The notes under the pieces are model-generated. The model was not told where the DNA came from. It was given only the letters and a program-made list of their open reading frames with translations, and made no database searches. This document shows, in pieces, positions 23,257-34,000 of a stretch of 64,000 nucleotides of DNA; position 1 is the stretch's first letter; each line of letters opens with the position of its first letter. The stretch is from Mayamaea pseudoterrestris (Eukaryota; Bacillariophyta; Bacillariophyceae; Sellaphorales; Sellaphoraceae): positions 62,001 through 126,000 of the forward strand of contig BROI01000023.1 in the NCBI GenBank assembly GCA_027923505.1, written 5' to 3'. Both the position numbers and the translations under genes were made by a program.

Positions 23257-23520
23257 ACCGATGAACGGACAGTGATTGAACAGGGCCACATTTCGCCTCC
23301 CATATGCTGCGCAAAACCATTTGATATATTAAAAAGCTCTCTTTCTATCCTTGTAGTTGAAACAATTGTTGCTCCTCTCACTTTAAATACGCGGCGGGAA
23401 AGATCAAGTGCTAGTCTAGGCGCCTTGAAAGCGCACGCGAAATGGCACCGTCGTCATGATCTCATCGTTGTCAAAGCTGCCGCGCCCAGCGGTGCCAGTG
23501 TCACCTTGAGAGTACACATC

Positions 23521-23544
23521 GACGTCAGCAGTCCGTGACGTCAC
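23521..23544. promoter_or_regulatory. Possible CRE/bZIP-type sites upstream of the Nudix gene
   Basis: GACGTC at 23,521 and the perfect palindrome GTGACGTCAC at 23,535-23,544 lie about 245-270 bases before the likely Nudix start. TGACGT(CA) cores are classic bZIP/CREB sites and are known from CO2/cAMP-responsive diatom promoters. The function here is inferred only from the motif. Confidence 0.3.
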
Positions 23545-23557
23545 ATTGACTATGGAC

Positions 23558-23698
23558 AAAAGTGTACTGCCAAAAACTTTGATTTTTATCAAAGTTATTG
23601 GCACTGTAGAGTAAAGTGTAGTGCCAAAAACTTTCATTTTCAAAGTTATCGGCACTATCAGACAAAGTGTACTTCCAAAAACTTTGATTTTCAAAAAC
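23558..23698. repeat. Cluster of direct repeats, each an imperfect hairpin
   Basis: Three copies start with AAAGTGTA at 23,558, 23,613 and 23,664. The first holds a hairpin with 16-base arms (23,568-23,583 against 23,588-23,603, one mismatch, TTTT loop). The second holds a similar hairpin over 23,620-23,656. The third is cut short on its right side. The cluster sits between the G-x-x-W gene and the Nudix gene and could be a decayed miniature inverted-repeat element or a structured RNA/DNA site. Confidence 0.75.
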
Positions 23699-23788
23699 TA
23701 ATCGAAGACACAGCGCGCCACTATCATTTTTTCATCAGTCTGCGCCATGGGAATATCGCGGCCAAAACGCGGCCATTCAAGGTTACTA

Positions 23789-24385
23789 ATGGCTATTCTC
23801 ATGCCATCTACATTCTCTATAGTGACAGCATTCCAACCATATGCGAAAAGATTGTCAGTTTCGTCTTCGCGACGCTTCAGCACCGCGACAATCATGCATC
23901 CTCAAGCCGCCGTTTCAGTGGGTGTTCGATGCAGAAAAACGACCGACAATAACAGTTACTATCTAATGATACAACGAGGCAAAGAACCAAACAAGGGCAA
24001 ATGGTCCATTCCGGGAGGTCGTCTCATGTTTGGCGAAACTGCCTATGAAGGTGGCGTCCGCGAGTTGGCCGAAGAAACGAAATGGAACGATTCTGCAGCC
24101 TTTCAGTCACTATGCTGGTACAAGGGAACGGTTTGTGCGAGCGACTATGTCGGAAAAGAGTATCACTACTTGATTGCTCAGTGCTTTGCCGAACTGGAGT
24201 GTGACGAGTTACCAATCGTTGTAGCGGACGACGATGCGGATGATGCGAAATGGTTTCTGTTGGACAAAGTCAAGGAATGGAGCGACAAGAGCCTGGTATC
24301 GGAAGGAGTCTACGAAGTGTTTATTCGAATGGAGACATTGGCAAACCATGGGTTTCTTCCGACGACAGAACTGCCTTATAGATGA
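23789..24385 (+). CDS. Nudix hydrolase with a possible organelle leader
   Basis: From the Met at 23,789 the protein has 198 residues; the in-frame Met at 23,747 would add 14 basic residues before the hydrophobic leader, so the later start is preferred. The leader (ILMPSTFSIVTAFQPYAKR) has a Phe after Ala like an ASAFAP plastid site and is followed by a Ser/Arg-rich stretch. The Nudix box is clear at about residues 77-99: G-RLMFG-E-TAYEGGV-REL-A-EE, with Thr in place of the usual Gly after the EE pair. Upstream KGKWSIPGG is typical of ADP-ribose/NADH pyrophosphatase-like members. Nudix enzymes hydrolyse X-linked nucleoside diphosphates using divalent metal; the substrate is not predictable here. 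The downstream nitroreductase gene is convergent. Confidence 0.9.
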   Translation: MAILMPSTFSIVTAFQPYAKRLSVSSSRRFSTATIMHPQAAVSVGVRCRKTTDNNSYYLMIQRGKEPNKGKWSIPGGRLMFGETAYEGGVRELAEETKWNDSAAFQSLCWYKGTVCASDYVGKEYHYLIAQCFAELECDELPIVVADDDADDAKWFLLDKVKEWSDKSLVSEGVYEVFIRMETLANHGFLPTTELPYR

Positions 24386-24556
24386 CAGTCCGTTGATGAG
24401 GAGCCAGCCAAAGCAAGATGGACACGACAAGCCGTCATTCTCATATACCTGCGCTAGCTTTATTTTATAATTTGCTCGTAAATGTACCATTAATACCTGT
24501 CAATAGTGAAACAAAATCTCGTCTTGAAGAGAGGTATGTAGTCTAGATAGTTCGCT

Positions 24557-25624
24557 TTAGGGAAGGCTGCTCAGGACATCATCCACTCCCTTCTTACGTC
24601 GCTTCGGATCAGCGCTAATCAAACCGCCCGTCGGAAAGCCATACCAAATGCATCCGGCGACTCGCTCCTTGGATGTATCGACGCCACAAATGTCAGCGAA
24701 TTCGCTCGTCTTTTGCACCGGGCCACTGGTCCATTTCGTGCCTATGCCTTCACTCCACATGCTCAGCATAAAGTTTTGAACGGCGCAGCTGGTCGATTTA
24801 AAATCTTCAAGCTCTCGTTCCGGATCATGCGGCGACAGTTTGGTTGTCACGACACACCATCCGGGAATCTTGGTCCAATCGACGCTCGATGATAAGCCAT
24901 CGGCAGTTTCCATAGTTTGCATTGACTTTTGTTTCAGCTGCACAAACTTTTGCACCGTCTCTGGTCCAACTTGAATGAATCTCCAAGGTTCCGACTGACT
25001 ACGGTTCGGCGCAGCAATCGCGCAAGTGACAGCCCGACGCAAGACGGCGCGATCCACTGGCGTTTGGTCAAACTGGTCAACCGTCCGTCGGCCGACAATG
25101 AGTGACTGAAACTCCATGGCAACTTGCTTGGCTGCTTCCGATGTCTTTAAATACCACGGCAAAAAGTCATCGACTGACACTTCACCAGTTTCGTCAACGT
25201 CAAAGTATTTGAACAAGGCTTGCACGTCTTGAGGACTAGCGTCAATGTCAAGCATGCGGAGCATTTCGTCAAGCTCAACGGCATCCAATGTACCGGAATT
25301 GTCGGTATCGACGCGCGAAAAGACTTCGAGGGCGTGCTCCAGTTCGGCTGTTGAAGAGGTCCAAAAGTTGGAATTCTCAATAGCACTGCTGTCAGCGGCA
25401 TCGGCGGTATCGTCTCGGCTGAATGATGCCAATGAAGTTATCACCGCAGCTGCTCGCGATGGCGTAGTGATGGCATTGAGTTTTCTGCTCGTCAGATGCA
25501 CAGGAGCTAAAAACGCATTGTGAAAAGGAATTAGCGCCAGCAGAAATAAAAGACTCTTAGGACGAAGAAACGCATTGGCTAAAGGCAGGCAAGCCGCTTG
25601 AAGCAAGCCTTGGCGCATCTTCAT
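24557..25624 (-). CDS. EF-hand / nitroreductase fusion with plastid-type leader
   Basis: 355 residues on the minus strand. The N-terminus has a hydrophobic signal segment (about 24-36) ending HNAFLAPVH, a close match to the ASAFAP cleavage motif of secondary plastids, followed by a Ser/Thr/Arg-rich transit-like stretch. Two EF-hands follow, with loops D106-E117 (DTDNSGTLDAVE) and D142-D153 (DVDETGEVSVDD). From about residue 175 comes a nitroreductase fold: VGRRTVDQFD, the FMN-site-like APNRSQSEPWRF, and the conserved C-terminal WYGFPTGG. Nitroreductases are FMN flavoenzymes that reduce quinones, nitro compounds or related substrates with NAD(P)H. The EF pair suggests Ca2+ control. The second loop ends in Asp instead of Glu. 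Confidence 0.9.
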   Translation of the reverse strand: MKMRQGLLQAACLPLANAFLRPKSLLFLLALIPFHNAFLAPVHLTSRKLNAITTPSRAAAVITSLASFSRDDTADAADSSAIENSNFWTSSTAELEHALEVFSRVDTDNSGTLDAVELDEMLRMLDIDASPQDVQALFKYFDVDETGEVSVDDFLPWYLKTSEAAKQVAMEFQSLIVGRRTVDQFDQTPVDRAVLRRAVTCAIAAPNRSQSEPWRFIQVGPETVQKFVQLKQKSMQTMETADGLSSSVDWTKIPGWCVVTTKLSPHDPERELEDFKSTSCAVQNFMLSMWSEGIGTKWTSGPVQKTSEFADICGVDTSKERVAGCIWYGFPTGGLISADPKRRKKGVDDVLSSLP

Positions 25625-25841
25625 GGTTGATGTGTGAAGATGGCATGGAAGAAGAAAGATCGCAGTTCAAACTTATGTCGCTACGGTACTGATCGAGAAC
25701 CTTTACTCGCTGCGCGCGGAACGAGACGTTGCTTCGGTTCCTTTCCCGCCAATGCACAATGCGGAAAATGGTCATATCAATAAATTACTTACTCCGCACG
25801 AGCACACTTTTGATTCAGAAAGCTGATACTGCGATATCATC

Positions 25842-26399
25842 ATGGACCATCGTGGGCAACAAGAGTTTGGCATCCACCCGCCAGCCGCTGCTCCTGGCGG
25901 CCAGGGCCACGGGAGGATTCGCGTCATGATTCAGCAGCAGCAGCTGGAGGAGGAGCCTATCGGTGGCGTACCTATCATTGTGAGACTCGGTGGCTCGCCC
26001 CCACGCCTGCATGATGACGGTTTTGCGCCTTTTGCGCGCGCACGAGTTGCACTTCCGTTCCCTGCCGAGGTCCCTCATGATCTCGACGATGACGACTTTA
26101 ACGACGACGACAATCCAGTATTGGCTAATCTGAATGAAGCGGTCAACCCATTTAACGCAGGCCATGCTCGCGCTCGCTCCCATCACTTGTTCATGCTTCA
26201 TCCTGCGCCGCCGGAGGACGACTTGGAACTTTTTCGTGGCCTCATTCCTTTACACCTTGGCGAAAATCTTGTAACTGACCATGAAGACTCATGGAGCAGT
26301 TCCAGTCTCAATACAATGCATAGCAACAACGCTTTGAGTGAAACCAGTGGTTTGCAAAGAAACGGTCATGGCGATGAATCGATGGAATTTAACTATTAA
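25842..26399 (+). CDS. Small acidic protein of unknown function
   Basis: 185 residues. The N-terminus is rich in Pro, Gly and Gln (IQQQQLEEE). The middle holds a strongly acidic run (DLDDDDFNDDDN) and a segment LFMLHPAPPEDDLELF. An open frame on the opposite strand (26,201-25,815) overlaps, but the plus-strand frame has the more protein-like composition and a clean start. No family is recognised. Confidence 0.5.
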   Translation: MDHRGQQEFGIHPPAAAPGGQGHGRIRVMIQQQQLEEEPIGGVPIIVRLGGSPPRLHDDGFAPFARARVALPFPAEVPHDLDDDDFNDDDNPVLANLNEAVNPFNAGHARARSHHLFMLHPAPPEDDLELFRGLIPLHLGENLVTDHEDSWSSSSLNTMHSNNALSETSGLQRNGHGDESMEFNY

Positions 26400-26723
26400 A
26401 AACAAGACGCAGTCTGAAGGATGCATGTGAATGCATGGGAGTTTTGAAAGTCATCAAAAATGAAACGTGGAAGTAGGAACCTTCAGACATAGATAGTTTT
26501 CGAATATGTGGTAATCTAATTAGTCGATAAAATGCAAGCGTTTAAAGTAACATATTTAAATCATAAGGAACGAAAAAGCTGTTGCTAGCAAAGAATCCAT
26601 CCGGCACTGAAAAGACCGTTTCATTCATGCGTGACGCTTGAACGACCAATCTCGCATTCGCCCAAGCTTGCGATGCGGATGTGACACTTTCATTGGATTT
26701 GTGGCTGCTTAAAAAACTTATTT
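26400..26723. other. Intergenic region leading into the repeat domain
   Basis: 324 AT-rich bases with no gene or repeat that I can see. Confidence 0.4.
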
Positions 26724-27730
26724 CAGGAATCATCATTGTTGCCTGTTGAGGCCTCCAATCCATTCAATTCATGTTTGGTTTCATGATGGGCCAATGGTTG
26801 GGTCAAATGCACATATTGTAGTCTCCACAAAGATGTTCGCCATGGTGAGACTCATCAGATCCAACAACTTGTTGGATCTGGTAGCAGTGCACCTCCAGTG
26901 GCACTGTAGGCTGGCAGAATGGCCCACCACGCCTGGAATACAAACACCATTCCGTTTCTAATTGATTAGAATACAAAGGCTTGTCAGCTTGGGTGTGAAT
27001 CCATCCCCTTGCCATGAGACTCCACACATTCAACAAGTGGTTGAATGTGCCAGCGGTGCAAATCTTTTTGGCTACAGGAATCATCAGTGTTGCCTGTTGA
27101 GCCCTCCAATCCATTCAATTCATGATTGGTGTCATGATGGGCCAATGTTTGGGTCAATTGCACCCATTGCAGTCTCCACAAAGATGTTCACCATGGTGAG
27201 ACTCAGCAGATCCAACAATTTGTTGGATCTGGTAGCGGTGCACCTCCAGTGGCACTGCAGGCTGCCAGAGTGGCCTGCCACTCCTGTTATACAACAAAGA
27301 TTCCGTTTAAAGTGGAATACAACAAACATTCCATTTAAAATAGAATGGGACTGATAGTCTCGTCATTTTGGGTGTGGAACCCATCACCATGCTAGGAGAT
27401 TCCGCACATTCAACAAATGGTTGAATGTGCCAGCAGGGCCCCCTTTTTGGCTGCAAAGATCATCAGCATTGCGTGCTGAGCCCTCCAATACCTATCAATT
27501 CATGTTTGTTGACATGATGGGCTAGGAAGTTGGTCACATGCACCTCATTATCCATCACCATGGATGCTATTGGTGATACTTGGCAGATCCAACAACTTGT
27601 TGGATCTGCGAGCCCTGCACCTCAAGTGGCAAGTCCAACTGCCTGAATGGCCAACAGACCCTGGAATACAACAAACATGGACATTGCATTCCATGGAGAC
27701 ATTAGCCTGTCAACTTGTCTTGTAGTGCAT
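26724..27730. repeat. Three degenerate direct repeats of about 350-380 bp with conserved palindromes
   Basis: Copies begin near 26,724, 27,075 and 27,454 (CAGGAATCATCA and relatives, then TTGCCTGTTGAGCCCTCC and relatives). Each holds a near-perfect palindrome with 12-base arms CAGATCCAACAA around one central base: 26,856-26,880, 27,207-27,231 and 27,584-27,608. Each copy also has a second hairpin with arms ACATTCAAC/GTTGAATGT just before the next copy. Sequence between the palindromes has drifted more than the palindromes themselves. This is the left flank of the 169-bp satellite. Confidence 0.85.
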
Positions 27731-27778
27731 CTGAAATAAGGTTGTGAGTTGGATACAAAAAAACATGGGCAGTTCAGA

Positions 27779-28030
27779 CATCCACACAGGAACCAGCTCC
27801 ATGGTGCTACAGTGCATGGCCTACAAAATCTACTCCCAATTGTAGTCTTGATCCATCAATCTTGTTTAGCTATGCTTGAAGACATGCTTGCGGTGAGATT
27901 GCTGCCCAAAAATCATCCATAGCTGATTCGTAGCAGCTACAGTATGGAAGGGCAACACAGCCATCCACACAGGAACCAGCACCATGGTGCTACAGTGCGT
28001 GCCCTTCCATACCTACCCCCAAATGTAGTC
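27779..28030. repeat. 183-bp-spaced direct duplication
   Basis: A block beginning CATCCACACAGGAACCAG occurs at about 27,779 and again at about 27,962. Both continue CTCCATGGTGCTACAGTGC or a close relative and end near TGTAGTC. It bridges the 350-bp repeats and the satellite array. Confidence 0.8.
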
Positions 28031-28073
28031 ATTGTCCAGTCTGTGCAACAAGATGGTATGCTTGGACTGGCAG

Positions 28074-31000
28074 GTGTCTGAGGGGATGGCAATGTATTTG
28101 GTGACAACTTGTCACCAGTCTCAGCCCGCAGATGCCATGACATTCAAACGCCCCTACAGCAAACCCTGTAGGTGCCCAAATTACACCAGAATGGTGCCAA
28201 CATCATTATTCAGGCTGCGCTACAAGATGGTAGGCTTGGCTGGTGTCTCAGGGGATGGCAATGTATTTGGTGACAACTTGTCACCAGTCTCAGCCCGCAG
28301 ATGCCATGACATTCAAATGCCCCTACAGCAAGCCCTGTAGGTGCCCAAATGACACCAGAATGGTGCCAACATCATTATTCAGGCTGCGCTACAAGATGGT
28401 AGGCTTGGCTGGTGTCTCAGGGGATGGCAATGTATTTGGTGACAACTTGTCACCAGTCTCAGCCCGCAGATGCCATGACATTCAAATGCCCCTACAGCAA
28501 GCCCTGTAGGTGCCCAAATGACACCAGAATGGTGCCAACATCATTATTCAGGCTGCGCTACAAGATGGTAGGCTTGCCTGGTGTCTCAGGGGATGGCAAT
28601 GTATTTGGTGACAACTTGTCACCAGTCTCAGCCCGCAGATGCCACAACATTCAAATGCCCCTACAGCAAGCCCTGTAGGTGCCCAAATTACACCAGAATG
28701 GTGCCAACATCATTATTCAGGCTGCGCTACAAGATGGTAGGCTTGGCTGGTGTCTCAGGGGATGGCAATGTATTTGGTGACAACTTGTCACCAGTCTCAG
28801 CCCGCAGATGCCATGACATTCAAACGCCCCTACAGCAAGCCCTGTAGGTGCCCAAATGACACCAGAATGGTGCCAACATCATTATTCAGGCTGCGCTACA
28901 AGATGGTAGGCTTGGCTGGTGTCTCAGGGGATAGCAATGTATTTGGTGACAACTTGTCACCAGTCTCAGCCCGCAGATGCCATGACATTCAAACGCCCCT
29001 ACAGCAAGCCCTGTAGGTGCCCAAATGACACCAGAATGGTGCCAACATCGTTATTCAGGCTGCGCTACAAGATGGTAGGCTTGCCTGGTGTCTCAGGGGA
29101 TGGCAACGTATTTGGTGACAACTTGTCACCAGTCTCAGCCCGCAGATGCCATGACATTCAAACGCCCCTACAGCAAGCCCTGTAGGTGCCCAAATGACAC
29201 CAGAATGGTGCCAACATTGTTATTCAGGCTGCGCTACAAGATGGTAGGCTTGGCTGGTGTCTCAGGGGATGGCAATGTATTTGGTGACAACTTGTCACCA
29301 GTCTCAGCCCGCAGATGCCACGACATTCAAACGCCCCTACAGCAAGCCCTGTAGGTGCCCAAATGACACCAGAATGGTGCCAACATCAATATTCAGGTTG
29401 CGCTACAAGATAGGAGACTTGGCTGGTGTCTGAGGGGATGGCAATGTATTTGGTGACAACTTGTCACCATTTTCAGCCCGCAGATGCCATGACATTCAAA
29501 CGCCCCTACAGCAAGCCCTGTTGGTGCCCAAATGACACCAGAATGGTGCCAACATCATTACTTCGGCTGCGCTACATGATGGTAGGCTTGGCTGGTGTCT
29601 CAGGGGATGGCAATGTATTTGGTGTCAACTTGTCACCAGTCTCAGCCTGCAGATGCCATGACATTCAAACGCCCCTACAGCAAGCCCTGTTGGTGCCCAA
29701 ATGACACCAGAATGGTGCCAACATCATTATTTCGGCTGCGCTACAAGATGGTAGGCTTGGCTGGTGTCTCAGGGGATGGCAATGTATTTGGTGACAACTT
29801 GTCACCAGTCTCAGCCCGCAGATGCCATGACATTCAAACGCCCCTACAGCAAGCCCTGTAGGTGCCCAAATTACACCAGAATGGTGCCAACATCATTATT
29901 CAGGCTGCGCTACAAGATGGTAGGCTTGGCTGGTGTCTCAGGGGATGGCAATGTATTTGGTGACAACTTGTCACCAGTCTCAGCCCGCAGATGCCATGAC
30001 ATTCATATACCCCTACAGCAAGCCCTGTTGGTGCCCAAATGACACCAGAATGGTGCCAACATCATTATTTCGGCTGCGCTACAAGATGGTAGGCTTGGCT
30101 GGTGTCTCAGGGGATGGCAATGTATTTGGTGACAACTTGTCACCAGTCTCAGCCCGCAGATGCCATGACATTCAAACGCCCCTACAGCAAGCCCTGTAGG
30201 TGCCCAAATGACACCAGAATGGTGCCAACATCATTATTTTAACTGCGCTACAAGATGGTAGGCTTGGCTGGTGTCTCAGGGGATGGCAATGTATTTGGTG
30301 ACAACTTGTCACCAGTCTCAGCCTGCAGATGCCATGACATTCAAACGCCCCTACAGCAAGCCCTGTAGGTGCGCAAATGACACCAGAATGGTGCCAACAT
30401 CATTATTCAGGCTGCGCTACAAGATGGTAGGCTTGCCTGGTGTCTCAGGGGATGGCAATGTATTTGGTGACAACTTGTCACCAGTCTCAGCCCGCAGATG
30501 CCATGACATTCAAACGCCCCTACAGCAAGCCCTGTAGGTGCGCAAATGACACCAGAATGGTGCCAACACCATTATTCAGGCTGCGCTACAAGATGGTAGG
30601 CTTGCCTGGTGTCTCAGGGGATGGCAATGTATTTGGTGACAACTTGTCACCAGTCTCAGCCTGCAGATGCCATGACATTCAAACGCCCCTACAGCAAGCC
30701 CTGTAGGTGCCCAAATGACACCAGAATGGTGCCAACATCATTATTCAGGCTGCGCTACAAGATGGTAGGCTTGGCTGGGGTCTCAGGGGATGGCAATGTA
30801 TTTGGTGACAACTTGTCATCAGTCTCAGCCCGCAGATGCCATGACATTCAAACGCCCCTACAGCAAGCCCTGTAGGTGCCCAAATGACACCAGAATGGTG
30901 CCAACATCGTTACTTCGGCTGCGCTACAAGATGGTAGGCTTGGCTGGTGTCTCAGGGGATGGCAACGTATTTGGTGACAACTTGTCACCAGTCTCAGCCC

Positions 31001-34000
31001 GCAGATGCCATGACATTCAAACGCCCCTACAGCAAGCCCTGTAGGTGCCCAAATAACACCAGAATGGTGCCAACATCGTTATTTCGGCTGCGCTACAAGA
31101 TGGTAGGCTTGGCTGGTGTCTCAGGGGATGGCAATGTATTTGGTGACAACTTGTCACCAGTCTCAGCCCGCAGATGCCATGACATTCAAACGCCCCTACA
31201 GCAAGCCCTGTAGGTGCCCAAATGACACCAGAATGGTGCCAACATCATTATTCAGGCTGCGCTACAAGATGGTAGGCTTGGCTGGTGTCTCAGGGGATGG
31301 CAATGTATTTGGTGACAACTTGTCACTAGTCTCAGCCCGCAGATGCCGTGACATTCAAACAACCCTACAGCAAGCCCTGTAGGTGCCCAAATTACACCAG
31401 AATGGTGCCAACACCATTATTCAGGCTGCGCTACAAGATGGTAGGCTTGCCTGGTGTCTCAGGGGATGGCAATGTATTTGGTGACAACTCGTCACCAGTC
31501 TCAGCCCGCAGATGCCATGACATTCAAACGCCCCTACAGCAAGCCCTGTTGGTGCCCAAATTACACCAGAATGGTGCCAACATCATTATTCAGGCTGCGC
31601 TACAAGATGGTAGGCTTGGCTGGTGTCTCAGGGGATGGCAATGTATTTGGTGACAACTTGTCACCAGTCTCAGCCCGCAGATGCCATGACATTCAAATTC
31701 CCTACAGCAAGCCCTGTTGGTGCCCAAATGACACCAGAATGGTGCCAACATCATTATTTCGGCTGCGCTACAAGATGGTAGGCTTGGCTGGTGTCTCAGG
31801 GGATGGCAATGTATTTGGTGACAACTTGTCACCAGTCTCAGCCCGCAGATGCCATGACATTCATACACCCCTACAGCAAGCCCTGTAGGTGCCCAAATGA
31901 CACCAGAATGGTGCCAACATCATTATTCAGGCTGCGCTACAAGATGGTAGGCTTGGCTGGTGTCTCAGGGGATGGCAATGTATTTGGTGACAACTTGTCA
32001 CCAGTCTCAGCCCGCAGATGCCATGACATTCAAACGCCCCTACAGCAAGCCCTGTAGGTGCCCAAATGACACCAGAATGGTGCCAACATCATTATTCAGG
32101 CTGCGCTACAAGATGGTAGGCTTGGCTGGTGTCTCAGGGGATGGCAATGTATTTGGTGACAACTTGTCACCAGTCTCAGCCTGCAGATGCCATGACATTC
32201 AAACGCCCCTACAGCAAGCCCTGTAGGTGCCCAAATGACACCAGAATGGTGCCAACATCATTATTCAGGCTGCGCTACAAGATGGTAGGCTTGGCTGGTG
32301 TCTCAGGGGATGGCAATGTATTTGGTGACAACTTGTCACCAGTCTCAGCCCGCAGATGCCATGACATTCAAACGCCCCTACAGCAAGCCCTGTAGGTGCG
32401 CAAATGACACCAGAATGGTGCCAACATCATTATTCAGGCTGCGCTACAAGATGGTAGGCTTGCCTGGTGTCTCAGGGGATGGCAATGTATTTGGTGACAA
32501 CTTGTCACCAGTCTCAGCCCGCAGATGCCATGACATTCAAACGCCCCTACAGCAAGCCCTGTAGGTGCGCAAATGACACCAGAATGGTGCCAACACCATT
32601 ATTCAGGCTGCGCTACAAGATGGTAGGCTTGGCTGGTGTCTCAGGGGATGGCAATGTATTTGGTGACAACTTGTCACCAGTCTCAGCCTGCAGATGCCAT
32701 GACATTCAAACGCCCCTACAGCAAGCCCTGTAGGTGCCCAAATGACACCAGAATGGTGCCAACATCATTATTCAGGCTGCGCTACAAGATGGTAGGCTTG
32801 GCTGGGGTCTCAGGGGATGGCAACGTATTTGGTGACAACTTGTCATCAGTCTCAGCCCGCAGATGCCATGACATTCAAACGCCCCTACAGCAAGCCCTGT
32901 AGGTGCCCAAATGACACCAGAATTGTGCCAACATCGTTACTTCGGCTGCGCTACAAGATGGTAGGCTTGGCTGGTGTCTCAGGGGATGGCAACGTATTTG
33001 GTGACAACTTGTCACCAGTCTCAGCCCGCAGATGCCATGACATTCAAACGCCCCTACAGCAAGCCCTGTAGGTGCCCAAATGACACCAGAATGGTGCCAA
33101 CATCATTATTCAGGCTGCGCTACAAGATGGTAGGCTTGGCTGGTGTCTCAGGGGATGGCAATGTATTTGGTGACAACTTGTCACCAGTCTCAGCCCGCAG
33201 ATGCCGTGACATTCAAACAACCCTACAGCAAGCCCTGTAGGTGCCCAAATGACACCAGAATGGTGCCAACACCATTATTCAGGCTGCGCTACAAGATGGT
33301 AGGCTTGGCTGGTGTCTCAGGGGATGGCAATGTATTTGGTGACAACTTGTCACCAGTCTCAGCCCGCAGATGCCGTGACATTCAAACGCCCCTACAGCAA
33401 GCCCTGTAGGTGCCCAAATTACACCAGAATGGTGCCAACACCATTATTCAGGCTGCGCTACAAGATGGTAGGCTTGCCTGGTGTCTCAGGGGATGGCAAT
33501 GTATTTGGTGACAACTTGTCACCAGTCTCAGCCCGCAGATGCCATGACATTCAAATGCCCCTACAGCAAGCCCTGTTGGTGCCCAAATGACACCAGAACA
33601 GTGCCAACAGCATTACTTCGGCTGCGCTACAAGATGGTAGGCTTGGCTGGTGTCTCAGGGGATGGCAATGTATTTGGTGACAACTTGTCACCAGTCTCAG
33701 CCCGCAGATGCCACGACATTCAAACAACCCTACAGCAAGCCCTGTAGGTGCCCAAATGACACCAGAATGGTGCCAACATCATTATTCAGGCTGCGCTACA
33801 AGATGGTAGGCTTGGCTGGTGTCTCAGGGGATGGCAATGTATTTGGTGACAACTTGTCACCAGTCTCAGCCCGCAGATGCCATGACATTCAAATGCCCCT
33901 ACAGCAAGCCCTGTTGGTGCCCAAATGACACCAGAACAGTGCCAACAGCATTACTTCGGCTGCGCTACAAGATGGTAGGCTTGGCTGGTGTCTCAGGGGA

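Noticed and set aside
25815-26201. 128-residue minus-strand open frame
   Set aside because: Antisense to the acidic 185-residue gene, which has the better start and composition; neither is certain.
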